Shown here: positions 9,396-20,859 of the stretch, piece after piece | Layout of the letters: each line of letters opens with the position of its first letter | Position numbering within the stretch: position 1 is the stretch's first letter | Source: Cantharellus purpuraceus | Lineage: Eukaryota; Basidiomycota; Agaricomycetes; Cantharellales; Hydnaceae | DNA length: 64,000 nt | Direction of reading: 5' to 3' | Assembly: GCA_025174535.1 (NCBI GenBank) | Contig: JALBUN010000014.1 | Location: 310,001-374,000, forward strand | Made by a program: the position numbers and the translations under genes | Notes under the pieces: generated by a model | The model's input: only the letters and a program-made list of their open reading frames with translations | Database searches by the model: none | What the model was told of the DNA's origin: nothing

Positions 9396-10553
9396 TCATT
9401 TCCCATACATGCTCAAAATATTCATAATTTGTTCATGTATCTCTGCAAAATCAAAATGCACAGTTATCACCTGCGAGCCATAAGGTACCATCCCCCCGCC
9501 AGGCACAAACGATGTTGCGTTGGGGTTAACACCAAATTCCGAGGGATTGCCACTCGTTCTACGCTGCTGATATACCTGCACGGCGATATTGGCGTCGCCT
9601 ACCTCTGCGCAATGTAGGGCCGCCTCGGCCGCGCGTGCGTCGTCTTCTAGATAGAACTCAACAACGCCAGTCTCATCTCCAAAGCCTGCTTGATTAGCAC
9701 GAGCAGATGCCATAGGGCCATAAGGACGGAAGAGATCATAAAGTGCTGAATCTGAAAATTGAGGAGGAAGATGCTTGACAAGGCGGGGTTGTGCCTGTGA
9801 CGCTGGAGGAACGTGGGGGGGGTTGGAAGGTGGATAGGCAGATAAATAGAGCTACGCGGGGGGCGTGACCGAAGTAATTGGGCGACCATGGAGAGTCGTC
9901 AAGGCCTTCTCAGCTGCAATCGGGTGAGTCAGGACTAGAAACAATGGGATCATTATATGTGATAGGCACCTTTCTCCAGCTGCTTAAATTCGATAGTTCC
10001 GTTAAGAGGGTGACCAGAGCCATCGCGAGGGATATTGGGACGGAAGGGGACACATGTGTCGAATACTTGTGCCAGGTCAGCATCAGTAACGTGTGGTGCC
10101 AGATTGGTAATGTAGAGGATTGGCTCCCGAAGGTACGGGTGTAGTGCCAGTGAGTATTCCGGCTGAGCAGAATGAGGAACGAGTTTGAAAGCACAATTAA
10201 AGCAGAGATTATCTCAGCCGCTAGTTGCGCGAGGCGTGTCCACCAGATATTTGACTACAGGAAGCCGCCCTATTGTAAATGATTTGATTGAGGGAGCAGG
10301 TGAGCGTTCGTCGCGAGTTTGGAGACAAAGTCATTGATTTGCACTGGCAGGTCATGAGGGGATACTTGGGCTGCAAAAGGTCACTGCAGGAAGTCAGGTA
10401 GTGAAAAAGCAGAGCAGAAGGGAAAGGAAGAGCCAGTTGTAATATAGTGTGGGCGTCACACGTGTGAGACGGAAGCAAAACTTTTTCTTGTGCGAGATAC
10501 AATCGCGAGTTCACGTAGGGTGTCGCGCACCAGGTAGCATTTTTGTTCCATTA
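9396..10553 (-). pseudogene. RNA-binding protein with two RRM domains, 3' end apparently missing
   Basis: Two RRM-like segments are readable across introns. RRM1 (about 10140-9960) contains LYITNLAPHVTDADL and NGTIEFKQL; RRM2 (about 9830-9540) contains RLVKHLPPQFSDSALYDLF and TGVVEFYLEDDARAAE, the RNP2/RNP1 patterns that contact RNA. After VPGGGMVPYGSQ (about 9460) there is a plausible splice donor, but no good downstream exon is seen before the repeat block. The 5' exons near 10230-10550 are uncertain; a candidate ATG lies at about 10551. It could be a nuclear or cytoplasmic mRNA-binding factor. Either the gene was cut by transposons or its last exon is too short to recognise. Confidence 0.6.
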
Positions 10554-10612
10554 CACAGGGCTTAGGCTCTCCTTCAATTCACGTTCAAGAGATCCTTCAC
10601 GATGGCCGCCGG

Positions 10613-13320
10613 CTATATTTCGCCGCCCCCCATCTCGCCATTTTGTATGTCCTGGGATCGCTTCTTGGACACTTTGGCGGCACTTTCCGATGTGTCAGAT
10701 CTAGCAAAAAACCATGAGTCCGAGTCCTGGATCTGCAAAAAGGAGACACTCGCTCAAAATCAGACCCCCCAGTTCAATTTCCATCGCTTCAGCCGTCTCC
10801 CGCATCCAATACTTGTCATGGTTTTCTTTCTTGCTGCGATGGGCTACGCTGTCAATCTTGCGAGCAAGCTGGACCCGTTCTTTGATTTTATCCAGAATGT
10901 CGCGCTCCACGTCATCTTCGTCTAAGTAGACCCATAGTTTGAAACATCATCAGTGTCAGCTCACAAGGCATACGTACCTCTCCCAAGTGCCGTCAAAACC
11001 CCCTTGAAAACGCGTCTCTCATCAGGTGCACACAGTACAAGTCCAAAACCTGTTTTCATGGCGCGAGCAGTTCGCCCATTGCGATGTACGTACGCGTCTG
11101 CGGACCGTGGAACTTGATAGTGAATTACATGGTCCACAGCAAAAACATCCAATCCACGAGCAGCAACGTCCGTTGCGAGGAGAATGGAATTAGGTGTCAA
11201 TTTAAAGCTGCGTACGAGAGTCAAGGCCAATGCAACGTAATTGCGAAGGGAATTACCGATCAAGATTCTTGAGACGCTGCTTCTGCTGTAACCCAGAATG
11301 TAGTGGCCATGCATTCAGCTTGAGCAATTCGAGAAGAGGCATAAGACGACGGATGCCGTCTATTGAGGATAAAAAAACAAGCGAACGACCTGAGTGTCGC
11401 AGAAGGAAGTAGTACAGGTACATATCCTGAAATAGAAAGCCTCAATGGACGTCCTACAAACACACAAGCTACAACTCACCTTGTCGTTCGCCAGGCATTC
11501 AACTTTACTTTCTTGCAAACCCTCCACACGACCACCTTGAGGACTCAGATCTATTATCACTGGATCAGAATCTCGAAAATCGAGCTTCATGAGAAAATCA
11601 TCTAGAGACCGCACCATAAATCAAAAATCTCAACAGACCGCATTAAAATCATCTCACCCAAAGTAGAAGCAGACTCTCCTTGCGGGGTCTTGTATGAATG
11701 TTTCCAGCGTTTCCTCTTCAAGTCTCGCTGCAATTCCTTGCTCATAGTGGCAGAATACACGAAAGTTTGCAACGAATTATTGGACTTTGAGGCGGCCAAA
11801 GTGTCGTGTGAGGTGGGATCAATTTCTATGCTTGGACCTCGTGGCACGACTTCCTCGCTGTTACAATTATAGATAAATAGGTGGATGACTTGGAAAGTGA
11901 AAATACAAACGTGTCCATATCAGGTGGTGGCCTGGCCGTCAAACGCAAGATATGCTCGAGCTCCTGGAAATGGCCCGCCTCAACCATACGGTCTGCCTCA
12001 TCAAGAACTAGGAACCTGAGTGACCGCAACTGCGAAGCAAGGGAAGGATCCTGAAGAGAAAGCATGAGCAGAGATTGTGTTTTGCTGAAGCAATTTCATC
12101 GTCGAAGTGATGAACTAGGGCATTCACCTCGCCACACAGATCCCAAAATCGGCCAGGGGTTGCCACGAGAACATCCGCACCACGCAATAAGAGGCGACGT
12201 TGCTTTTGAGCTGACATCCCGCCTACAATAGCTGCCACTGACACCGGCGGCGGTGGTTTACGTTTCTGTGCGTCCATGCTACTTACATCTGCACCGACTA
12301 CTTCGCTCTGACCATGCGACTGGGCCTCGAACAGATGATCGAGACAAGCATTCAAATGCTCTGAGACTTGAAGGGCTAGCTCACGCGTAGGTGCGAGGAT
12401 GAGAGCTTGCAGAGGACGGCGCTGAGTAGTGACAGGAAGCTTAATGCTGACAGATGATGGGTTGGAACCACAAAAGGAGAGGGAATCCAGGATGTGGTGC
12501 AGTATCGGAAGACCATACGCAAGAGTTTTACCGGAACCCTAAGCGAGTGTCGCATTAGACATGAAAAATGATGAGGTGAGATAGACTTGCTGTTTGAGCC
12601 ACTCCTATTATATCTCGTTCCTTAATCTCCAACCGAACATCTATAGGACCCCCTTCGCCAGTTTTGTTGTCACTTCCTCCGGGCTCACCTCTTTGAAGGA
12701 ATATGTCAAATGTGCGTTGCTGGATTTCAGTGGGTAGTTCAAAACCACGCTTGTGTATTGAATGAAGTAGTGCAGCATGAAGAGGATAACGGGCCCAGGA
12801 TGGGCTCAGAGTTGCTGCTATAGGAAAAATCGTGACTCAATGCAGTGACACAGTATCTGAACGCACTGTCTAAGCTGTCCATCACGATTGAAGCTGAAGG
12901 CACAGCTGTTTCGGGTCTATCTTCAGCCTTTGAGCTCTCCCCTGCAATAACTTCCTCATGCAATTCCTCATTGACCTATCTTTTCATCAGCAAGTGTGCG
13001 AATCATTCCAGTAAGTCACCAACACGGAATCCAACGACTTTACCCCCTTCGCCATCCCCATACACAACTTCGACCCCTTCTACCTCCTCTAATCCTAATA
13101 TGCCGCCTGAGTCTCCAAACCTGCTAACGTCGCCGTGCGTGGGTACAACTTTCCATGGAAGATCGTCCGCAGTGACAGAAATCAACGATGAGGCATGTTT
13201 GCTTGAGTTTCTAACTGTACGGCTGGTGAAAGAACTGGAGTGAAGTGATTGTTTGAGCCTTTTTTGGATCGACGTGGAGGATGTTATGGCTAATTTTCGT
13301 TTGCGTCTTGGATCTTGCAT
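10613..13320 (-). CDS. MAK5: ATP-dependent RNA helicase MAK5/DDX24, multi-exon
   Basis: DEAD-box helicase of ribosome biogenesis, expected in the nucleolus for 60S subunit assembly. The N-terminus (ATG at 13320) has [11 protein letters not shown] and [13 protein letters not shown], characteristic of MAK5/DDX24. In order follow the Q-motif region ([14 protein letters not shown], about 12740-12690), Walker A GSGKT (about 12535), PTRELA (about 12390), GG and TPGRF (about 12220-12150), VLDEAD (about 12005), SAT (about 11750), then the C-terminal helicase signatures [10 protein letters not shown] (about 11175) and HRNGRTAR (about 11075). The C-terminal [11 protein letters not shown] segment fits the family. 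At least six short introns. Last exon DSWFFARSD ends at TAG 10613-10615; the splice into it is not certain. Confidence 0.9.
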
Positions 13321-14520
13321 GTACGAAAATTGAATCGAACAATGCGTTGGTTGGCTCCTCTGGAGAAGGCATGTGACCCCAATATTTGTGCCACAGTAGC
13401 CACTCTCCCACTCTGTCAGTCGTACGTGAGGGGCTAACAGGTTTATTGCGTCGCCACCGCTCTCTTGCGCGACCGGGGGACAAACTCCGGGCCGTGCTCA
13501 AGCCGGCGGAAGCTAAGTACATGAACGAGACAGGAGAAATAAAAAAAGAAGAAAGAAATTATTTTTGGGAAAGCGAAAGGGTGGGGGTGTGAAATGGGCG
13601 AGCGGTTGAAAGTTTGGTGACTTTGAGCGCAAGCTGTGAGAGAGAAGACAGCTGCAGCACTTGTAAGTGAATACCTCGAACTTGTGTGCATTTTTAGGTC
13701 ATGTGTGCGCATTTTTCAACATGTGCGAGCATGTAATTAATTATTATGCAGTCGGAGTAGCATAGACCAGGTGAGCCGGGTCACATAACGCGAACGTGAC
13801 TATTGATTCGGACAAAAGATTTGTCCGTGTTCTCTAGAGGAGGCACGTGATCAGTTCCACAGCACCATGTCAACGTTATCCACTCGCCCACTTCTCATGT
13901 TATCCACTCGCCCATTTCTTATTATCCTACTTTACCGCACCCACTCATTGTTCAGTCTACATCCCCTCCATTATTATAAATATGTCCAGTACTTAGCTCT
14001 GGTCTTCACCTCGCCGATTCTCACCTCCGCACTCAATAGTCACGCACGACATCGAGTTGCTTAATTTTTGCACCCACCCTTCCACATTCCCATATCATTT
14101 CTTCCATTTCTTATACCTTGTTCCAGCTTCATGTATTCGCCTCCACCGGCTTGAGCACGGCCCGGGCTTTTTGTCCGGCCGAGCACAAAGAGTGGCAGCG
14201 ACAGCATCAATATATTCTGTTTTGCCCACAACACACACGAGCGAGGGAGACTATGTGGCTGCAACTGGTCACGTGGGTTCCAGCTCACTAAGGCCTTTCC
14301 CTCAACATACAGTGGTATATGATTTATCTATCCCAGTCATCTTCTGATATGGTAGTGAATGCTCACATGTGGAGATTCTCAGCTATTGACTGCCAATCTT
14401 GTTGAAGTCTTGCACGTGACTTACGCGCGGCTATCCTCATCTCGTGCCCCGTAGGCACACTTCCGCCTCAAGGCCCTCAGGGCGCGATTATCCCCCAACT
14501 CACCCCGCGCAGTTTGTAGA
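13321..14520. other. Intergenic region between MAK5 and the next gene
   Basis: No convincing coding sequence. It holds the putative promoters of the two divergently read genes. A near duplicate, ttatccactcgcccatttct-like, occurs at about 13876-13897 and 13900-13920. Confidence 0.5.
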
Positions 14521-15730
14521 ATGGACCCGCATGATCCTCCTCTGGCAGACACTATAGAGAAGCGTAGGAAACAAATCGAAAAGGCAAAGGCTGCACATGT
14601 ATGTCCGAGTAACGGTGACGCGGCCTGGTAGGCATTTGTTGATGGGTTTCTGCTGGTAGCTCTCTCGACAACTGCAAACGCGACTACAGTATGCCCGGCT
14701 TAAGGTTGATCATGGATGGGTAAGTCTTTGGACTTTGCAGCCTGATTTCAATGGCCATTCAGTACGGACTGTGCAGCAAAAACAAACGCTTAACGAAGTG
14801 GAAAACCTATATTTCCATCATTACCGTGCGCGAATATCACCAAAGGGCACACAGAAGCCCGAAAAAGGCGTTGCGAGTATATCATTGCAAGTCACAGCAG
14901 AACTTCCCACTACTGCTTCCAATTCAACCTTTACTGCCACTCCAGCGCTCGCAATCGACACATGTACAGATCAACAGCAGGAGCAACTGCCTCTAGATGG
15001 TGACCAAACAATTACTATTACCGCTGCCGGTGAAAAGAATTCCTCAGCGATGGAAGTCGACCAACTACCTGAGCATTATGGATCAAGTACAGCACAGACA
15101 GCACAAATGACCTCCGATGTTCAGCGCTCACAATCACACCTACCTGTTTCTGAATTTGTGGTGATCGCCTCAACTAGCTCCCACTCCACACCGGTTTCCA
15201 AGACCCCATCTCCCTCCAAACCCTCGCAACCTCCACTTAACCCATCTCCAAGCCCTCACGTCCAACATCGCGCAGCACACTCCCCTGTGTCCCACTCCCT
15301 GTCTTCGGGCCCATTGGTCAACGTCTCGCCTTCACTCTCACGAAATCTCCCTCTTACCAAACACCCCTCACTACCTCAATCCGCCGTCCCGCGATTAAGA
15401 GGTCCCACACCTGCCATTCGATTATCCCATTCCACACCGCCACCCTCAATGCCTGGCTCTTCCAACATCGCGTTGACGTATGACAATTTTTGGTCAAGCC
15501 ACTCGACTACCTCGACCAACTACCGGTCAACAATGACAAGTACAGCGTCCTTTAATAAAGGGGACACAGGCTCTGAATTACCAAACTTGGAAGCCAGTTA
15601 TGCATTCTCAATGGGTGCATCAAATCCTCCGTTCGAGCCATTGCCACTCCAGAAACAGCAGTCATTATCTCGAAAACCAGCTGTGACTGCCTTACGACAG
15701 ACTTATAGTAGGAGTATGGGAGATGGCTAG
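14521..15730 (+). CDS. Hypothetical basic N-terminus plus serine/proline-rich protein
   Basis: ATG at 14521 starts a helix-prone charged segment (DTIEKRRKQIEKAKAAH), one intron follows (about 14599-14672), then LQTRLQYARLKVDHG and a second charged stretch (TLNEVENLYFHHYRA). The rest, about 250 residues, is low-complexity Ser/Thr/Pro. The stop is TAG at 15728-15730. A short GTAAGT..TTGCAG string at about 14720-14740 could be mistaken for an intron but reads through in frame. I do not recognise the family. The N-terminus suggests a helical protein-interaction region in a nuclear protein, which is only a guess. Confidence 0.6.
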
Positions 15731-15921
15731 TCGTATATATTTGCGTTTCGAAGTTTATTGTACTCTTTGATAGCCCAGGGTTATATTCTTGCGTTAAAAC
15801 GATCACCCATTAGGGTGCCAGTATCACATATGACTGACAAGCGCTCAAAAACGTCAACGTCACGCTCTTGTCACCTCGTCTTGTCCCTTCACGTCGGTCA
15901 GAACATTTTCATGCTCACAAC

Positions 15922-17161
15922 ATGGCTATGACACCCGCGAACGACGCATTCACACTGAACAATCGTTATTCACACAACCACAGACGTTGCTCCCCCTGTT
16001 CGAGCACTCGTCCCCCTTCGCCAGCAGTGGCCATGGGCATTGGGAAGCTCACGAGGCGGAGCACTAGGCGGCTTTCTCATAGCGGGTCTAATGGAATTTT
16101 ATTGCATGACATTGGGGAAGGCGCGATACACACTTTAGGGATGCGACATCGTAACGGGGATGCCAGAGACAAAGAAGTGAAGAAAATAGAATGGGAAATT
16201 CCTCGAAAAATGCTCCACTCCTCTATAGGTAAGCGCTCATATCGACAACTATAGTTAGCTTTCAAGACATTAAAACAGTTCACTCAGGTTTTGTCGTCGT
16301 CCCACTCTATATATACGGCCATTCTCCCCGCCCCGTCATCGTCATACTTTCTGGAGCATTGGCAATAATCTCTGCTGCAGACGCATTGCGCCTGCGCAAT
16401 GCAGCTTTTGCACGCTTTTACGAGAGTATCCTTAGCCCTCTCATGCGCGAAAGCGAAAAAGTGTGTCGCATGACACCATCCGCCGTGATTATTTATCTAA
16501 TACCTTCTGCTGTCTGATCTAGTATAAAGTCAACGGGGTTGTATGGTATATCCTTGGTGTACTTTTTTCATTGATTTCATATCCTCTGGATGTCGCAGTT
16601 GTATCAATCTTGATGTAAGCCAACGTTGTCTCTTCAATACTGACACTTAATCGTCATGTCAGATTATCTTGGGCCGACACAACCGCATCCACATTTGGAC
16701 GTCTATGGGGACGTTATACCCCTGCGCTTCCTTCTCACGTTCCCCTCATCCCGTTCCTACCAGCCTCTCTTCATTCTTCCCTCCGACTTCCATTGGCCCG
16801 CCGAAAATCTCTGGCTGGCTTCATTGCCGCCTCGCTCACTTCCGGTGTCGTGGCCTTGGGCGTCTGGGGCTGGCTAGCTCCGATCCGTGGTACAGAAGCA
16901 GTATGGACATGGAATAATACCCAATTCGGCGGGTGGTTAGGCTTGGGTCTGCTCAGTGGTGTAACGGCACTCGTTGGTGGCGTTGCGGAGGCGCTAGGTA
17001 CGTGACAAGCAGTGTTGCCATTTACTACTCGGCCTTTCTCTTACATGTACGATTCCATAGACCTCGGGTCCTTAGATGATAATCTGACGCTCCCTGTCAT
17101 ATCCGGCGGTGTACTATGGGGTTTCATGCGGGGGGTGTCGTCTTTAGTTCAATATTTATAA
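15922..17161 (+). CDS. DGK1: CTP-dependent diacylglycerol kinase, DGK1-like
   Basis: Integral ER membrane enzyme that phosphorylates diacylglycerol to phosphatidate using CTP. Exon 1 (15922-16228) has an Arg/Ser-rich cytosolic N-terminus then WEIPRKMLHSSIG. Exon 2 starts at 16288 (GFVVVPLYIYG) and includes SGALAIISAADALRLRNAAF. Later exons contain VNGVVWYILGVLF, SWADT..STFGRLWGRYTP, LARRKSLAGF and DLGSLDDNLTLPV, all hallmarks of the DGK1/dolichol-kinase fold. Several hydrophobic segments fit membrane spans. I chose the ATG at 15922. The stop is at 17159-17161. About five exons with short introns. Confidence 0.9.
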
Positions 17162-17428
17162 TTGAGACGAGCCGCGGTCAACTGGGCTGACCATAATTAA
17201 TAAAGCTTTAGTTTATACAAAGTACTTTTTTTTAGGTAGTTTGTAAAATTCGCACTGAACCCAAGATTGTGTTGTGTATCTGAAGGAAGGTATACAGTTG
17301 CCCAAAATTTGAAAACATGTATATGAAGTCACGACCATACAAGGAGGTATGAGAGAGGTGCATTTGAATGTGTGCCCCAAAAGCCCCCATCTTGCTATGT
17401 AAGATAGAGGATAGTGGAGTAGAAAAAA

Positions 17429-17513
17429 GGGCTTGGCCGAGAGTTGAACTCGGGACCCCCCGCATGGTTGAAGAACCCAAAGCGGGAATCATAGACCACT
17501 AGACTACCAAGCC
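17429..17513 (-). tRNA. tRNA-Pro (anticodon TGG) with a short intron
   Basis: On the minus strand, acceptor strands GGCTTGG and CCAAGCC pair. The anticodon stem is CCCGC/GCGGG and the loop is TTTGGG, giving anticodon TGG. About 11 extra bases (ttcttcaacca) sit just after the anticodon at the usual 37/38 intron position. The T-arm has GTTCAACTC. A T-run directly after the 3' end (plus-strand aaaaaa at 17422-17427) is a Pol III terminator. CCA is not encoded. Confidence 0.92.
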
Positions 17514-17677
17514 TCGAGCAGCATCGATTTAATTACTTATACATTCATTAACCTTTGCACCGAAGCCACGTCGGTTCGCATCATTTGATTGACCCAGACC
17601 TTGCCAGCTCCCTCCTCCCAGGTGATACATGGTTTGTGACTATTCCTGATTCACAGATTTTCCAGCTAGCTGATTCC

Positions 17678-20600
17678 ATGAGTAAGATGAATGCTACAGT
17701 CAATGGTAACTACCGTAGCAGTGCACCTATTGGAGGTACGGCTTGTCTGATTCCTTTTGCACAGTCGTAGCCGCAGTTGGGTTGGTCAAGCAAAGCATAT
17801 TCCGCCTCCCAAGCCCGTTCGCAACTGTAAGCGTTGATGATGAACGGGTTTTTACCACAGAAGTGGCTAGGAAAACTCTCAACCCTCACTGGAATAGTCG
17901 CATTGACGTGTGCGTATTATGAGATGCTGTTCTTCTAACGTTCATTCTCAAATCTGCTATCTGGGGAGTTTATGGGTGAATAGCTAACCCCTGTCTTATC
18001 TCCCCAGAGTTCTTAATGAAGATTCTGTTATTACCGTGAAAGTACTCGACTTGCATAGATCCAACCCGAACAATAGCAGTTATTTAGGTCTAAGTCATAT
18101 ATCGGCCAGAGACATCCTCAGCCTCCCTCTGGAGACAACAAGTAAGTGATGGATATCGTTGAAATAATGTATAACCTGGATTTGTATAGAGACGTTCACG
18201 ATGACCCTGGAGCCATCCACTGTCGCGCACGGCCAATTAATCATCCGAGTGACGAATAACGGTGCCAGGGAGGTACATCGTGATCACCCTAGTCAGCTCG
18301 AAACCCATCTTCTCAGGCCAGTAGCTCTAATTCCGGGTCAGAGTCACCCTCTGGCCGCCTTCAACGAAACGACACTTCGCACCGCAAGATCCATGAGCAG
18401 CATCCCTCTTACCGCTGCGTCCAGGCATCTTCCGATCCTTCCTAGTTCACATCGGAATAACACCAGTCTCGTCACGGAAAACTCTCAACCTAGCCAAGTA
18501 CGCCCATTGAACCTACAGGATTTAGACCTTTTCCGGTAGCTCTTTTCTAGATTCCTGAAGTAATGCCAGGGATAATCGCCGCGCCTGCATGGGCACGCCC
18601 CTCCAATGCTCAAGCTATTCCAAACGGCGATGTTGACAACTCTCCTCCACCTTGGTTGCCACGTGGCTGGGAAACTCGTCGAACGACCGAGGGGCGGCTG
18701 TACTATGTCGATCACAATACGCGCACTACATCTTGGCATCCTCCGTTGGAACTCTCTGGAAGCACATCTGCGCGCGAAACTGATAACGAGGAGATCAGTA
18801 TCAGACCCCAGGGGCGTCCCTTGCCAGCTGGATGGGAGCGTCGCCTGGATGAACAAGGTCGTACATACTATGTCGATCATAACACGCGATCAACGACATG
18901 GCATGACCCGCGGGACACAGCTGCGCGTGCACCTACTCATGCTTCTTCGAGGTCTTCCACGAACTTGAGTCCACTACCATCTGGATGGCAGATGCGGATG
19001 ACGTCAACGGGACGTCTGTATTACGTTGACCACAATACACAGACAACAACCTGGGACGATCCACGTCTGCCATCAGCTTTAGATACTGATGCACCTCAAT
19101 ATAAGCGCGACTTCAGACAGAAAGTTATTTCCCTCCGGTCGCACACTACTCTTCAGCTGCGTCCTGGGACTTGCAAGATAAAACTTAGGCGAAGTCATCT
19201 GTTTGAAGATGCATATCGTGAAGTCATGCGACACAGCCCGGATGATTTGAAGAAGAAACTTGATGTCAGGTTTGATGGAGAAAGTGGTCTTGACTATGGT
19301 GGACTTACAAGGTTTGTGGAGTATTCACATACCATTAATATCTTTTGACAGTATCCATTATTTAGAGAGTTTTTCTTCCTCCTCTCACATGAAATGTTCA
19401 GCCCTGCGTATTGTCTATTTGAATATTCGGCTCTCGACAATTATACTCTTCAGATAAATGCTGCCTCTCGTATTAATCCGGAGCATCTCGACTATTTCAA
19501 ATTTGTCGGGCGCTGTTTGGGGTTGGCCATTTTCCATCGTCAGTTAATTGATGTATACTTCGTAACAGCATTATACAAGATGATGCTAAGGAAGAACGTT
19601 AATATCTCTGACCTGGAAGGCGTGGATGCAACGCTGTACCGCAGCATGCTTTGGATATTGTATGTGAGTCCTTATTGACAGCTGCTGGTCTCTTCGCTGA
19701 TGCATGTACGTAGAGAGAACGATATTAATGATGTTCTTTTCCAAACATTCTCCGCGACAGAGGAACGATTGGGAGAGACGGTAACCACGGAGCTCAAGCC
19801 CGGTGGGAACAACATTCCTGTCACAGAGCAAAATAAGAAGGAATACGTAACGTCTGTGGTTCATGCTTCCCTCATACGTCAAACTGACTCATGATGTGGG
19901 TAGCGCCCTTGTCGAGTACAAGATTGCTGGACGGGTTAATGAACAGTTTGAAGCTTTCATGATAGGATTCAACGATCTCGTTTCTCAAGAGGCAATAAAT
20001 GTTCTTGACGAGTGTGAACTTGAGGTATGTAGGAGCTTGCTACACTACTAAGCAATTGAATCCACCTCAACGTGCACTATTAGTTACTGCTCAGTGGAAT
20101 TGCTGACATTGAAGTGTATGGCATGACTTATACATCCTGTTTAAAGTATCAAAAGCGCTGACTATTTTTCATCAGCGATGATCTGGACAAGTTCACAGAG
20201 TATCGTGGTTATAATAAGAAGGACGATGTTATTCAATGGTGAATAACCTCTTTCTGATACCTGTTGACAAATCACATACAAAATTCAGGTTCTGGAAGTG
20301 TGTTCGTGGTTGGCCCTCCGAACGCCAAGCCCGGCTCCTCCAATTCGCTACTGGAACATCGAGGATACCTGTCAATGGATTCAAAGACTTACAAGGCTCT
20401 GATGGACCCAGACGTTTCACAATTGAGAAATGGGGTGATCCATCGCACCTTCCTAGGAGTCATACCTGCTTCAACAGAGTATGTCGCAACATTAAATATG
20501 ACCACCATGCGCTCTGATGTCTTTGACTTGATAGATTGATTTGCCACCCTATACCAGTTATGAGACTCTGGAGCAGAAATTAACCATTGCAGTGGAGTGC

Positions 20601-20740
20601 GTCTATATATAGCCATCTTTGATTTCCTTAGTTATTAATCTTCCTTCAGAGAGACTCTTGGTTTCAGGTAAGCTCTTCTATCGCTGCTTTGTCTCTTCAT
20701 TTCTCAGCAGATTCTGGTTTGCATTTACAGTCAGGAATGA
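17678..20740 (+). CDS. RSP5: HECT E3 ubiquitin ligase, RSP5/NEDD4 type
   Basis: Attaches ubiquitin to membrane and other proteins for endocytosis and degradation. Order: C2 domain (exons about 17765-18260; [26 protein letters not shown]), three WW domains (about 18650-18735, 18820-18910, 18970-19060; each LPxGW...YYVDHNT), and the HECT domain (about 19130-20740). The catalytic cysteine is in [10 protein letters not shown], about 20445-20475. ATG 17678 precedes the C2 domain with an upstream in-frame stop. Introns at 17736-17764 and about 18008 are clear. The final exon is only 10 nt (20731-20740) and restores the conserved C-terminus GFSQE; the intron is 20668-20730. RSP5 usually has three WW domains, as here. 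Confidence 0.95.
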
Positions 20741-20859
20741 CTCTTTACAACTGAAAACTAGATGTTATTCATTCACGTCGTCCAAAACACATCCATCGCA
20801 TTACAGTAGTACAACAGTAGTAATACAGTAGGAAGCTTGATCTCAGAAAGAAACTTGGT

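Noticed and set aside
14720..14740. A 21-nt intron (GTAAGT..TTGCAG)
   Set aside because: Too short for a spliceosomal intron, and the frame reads through without it.
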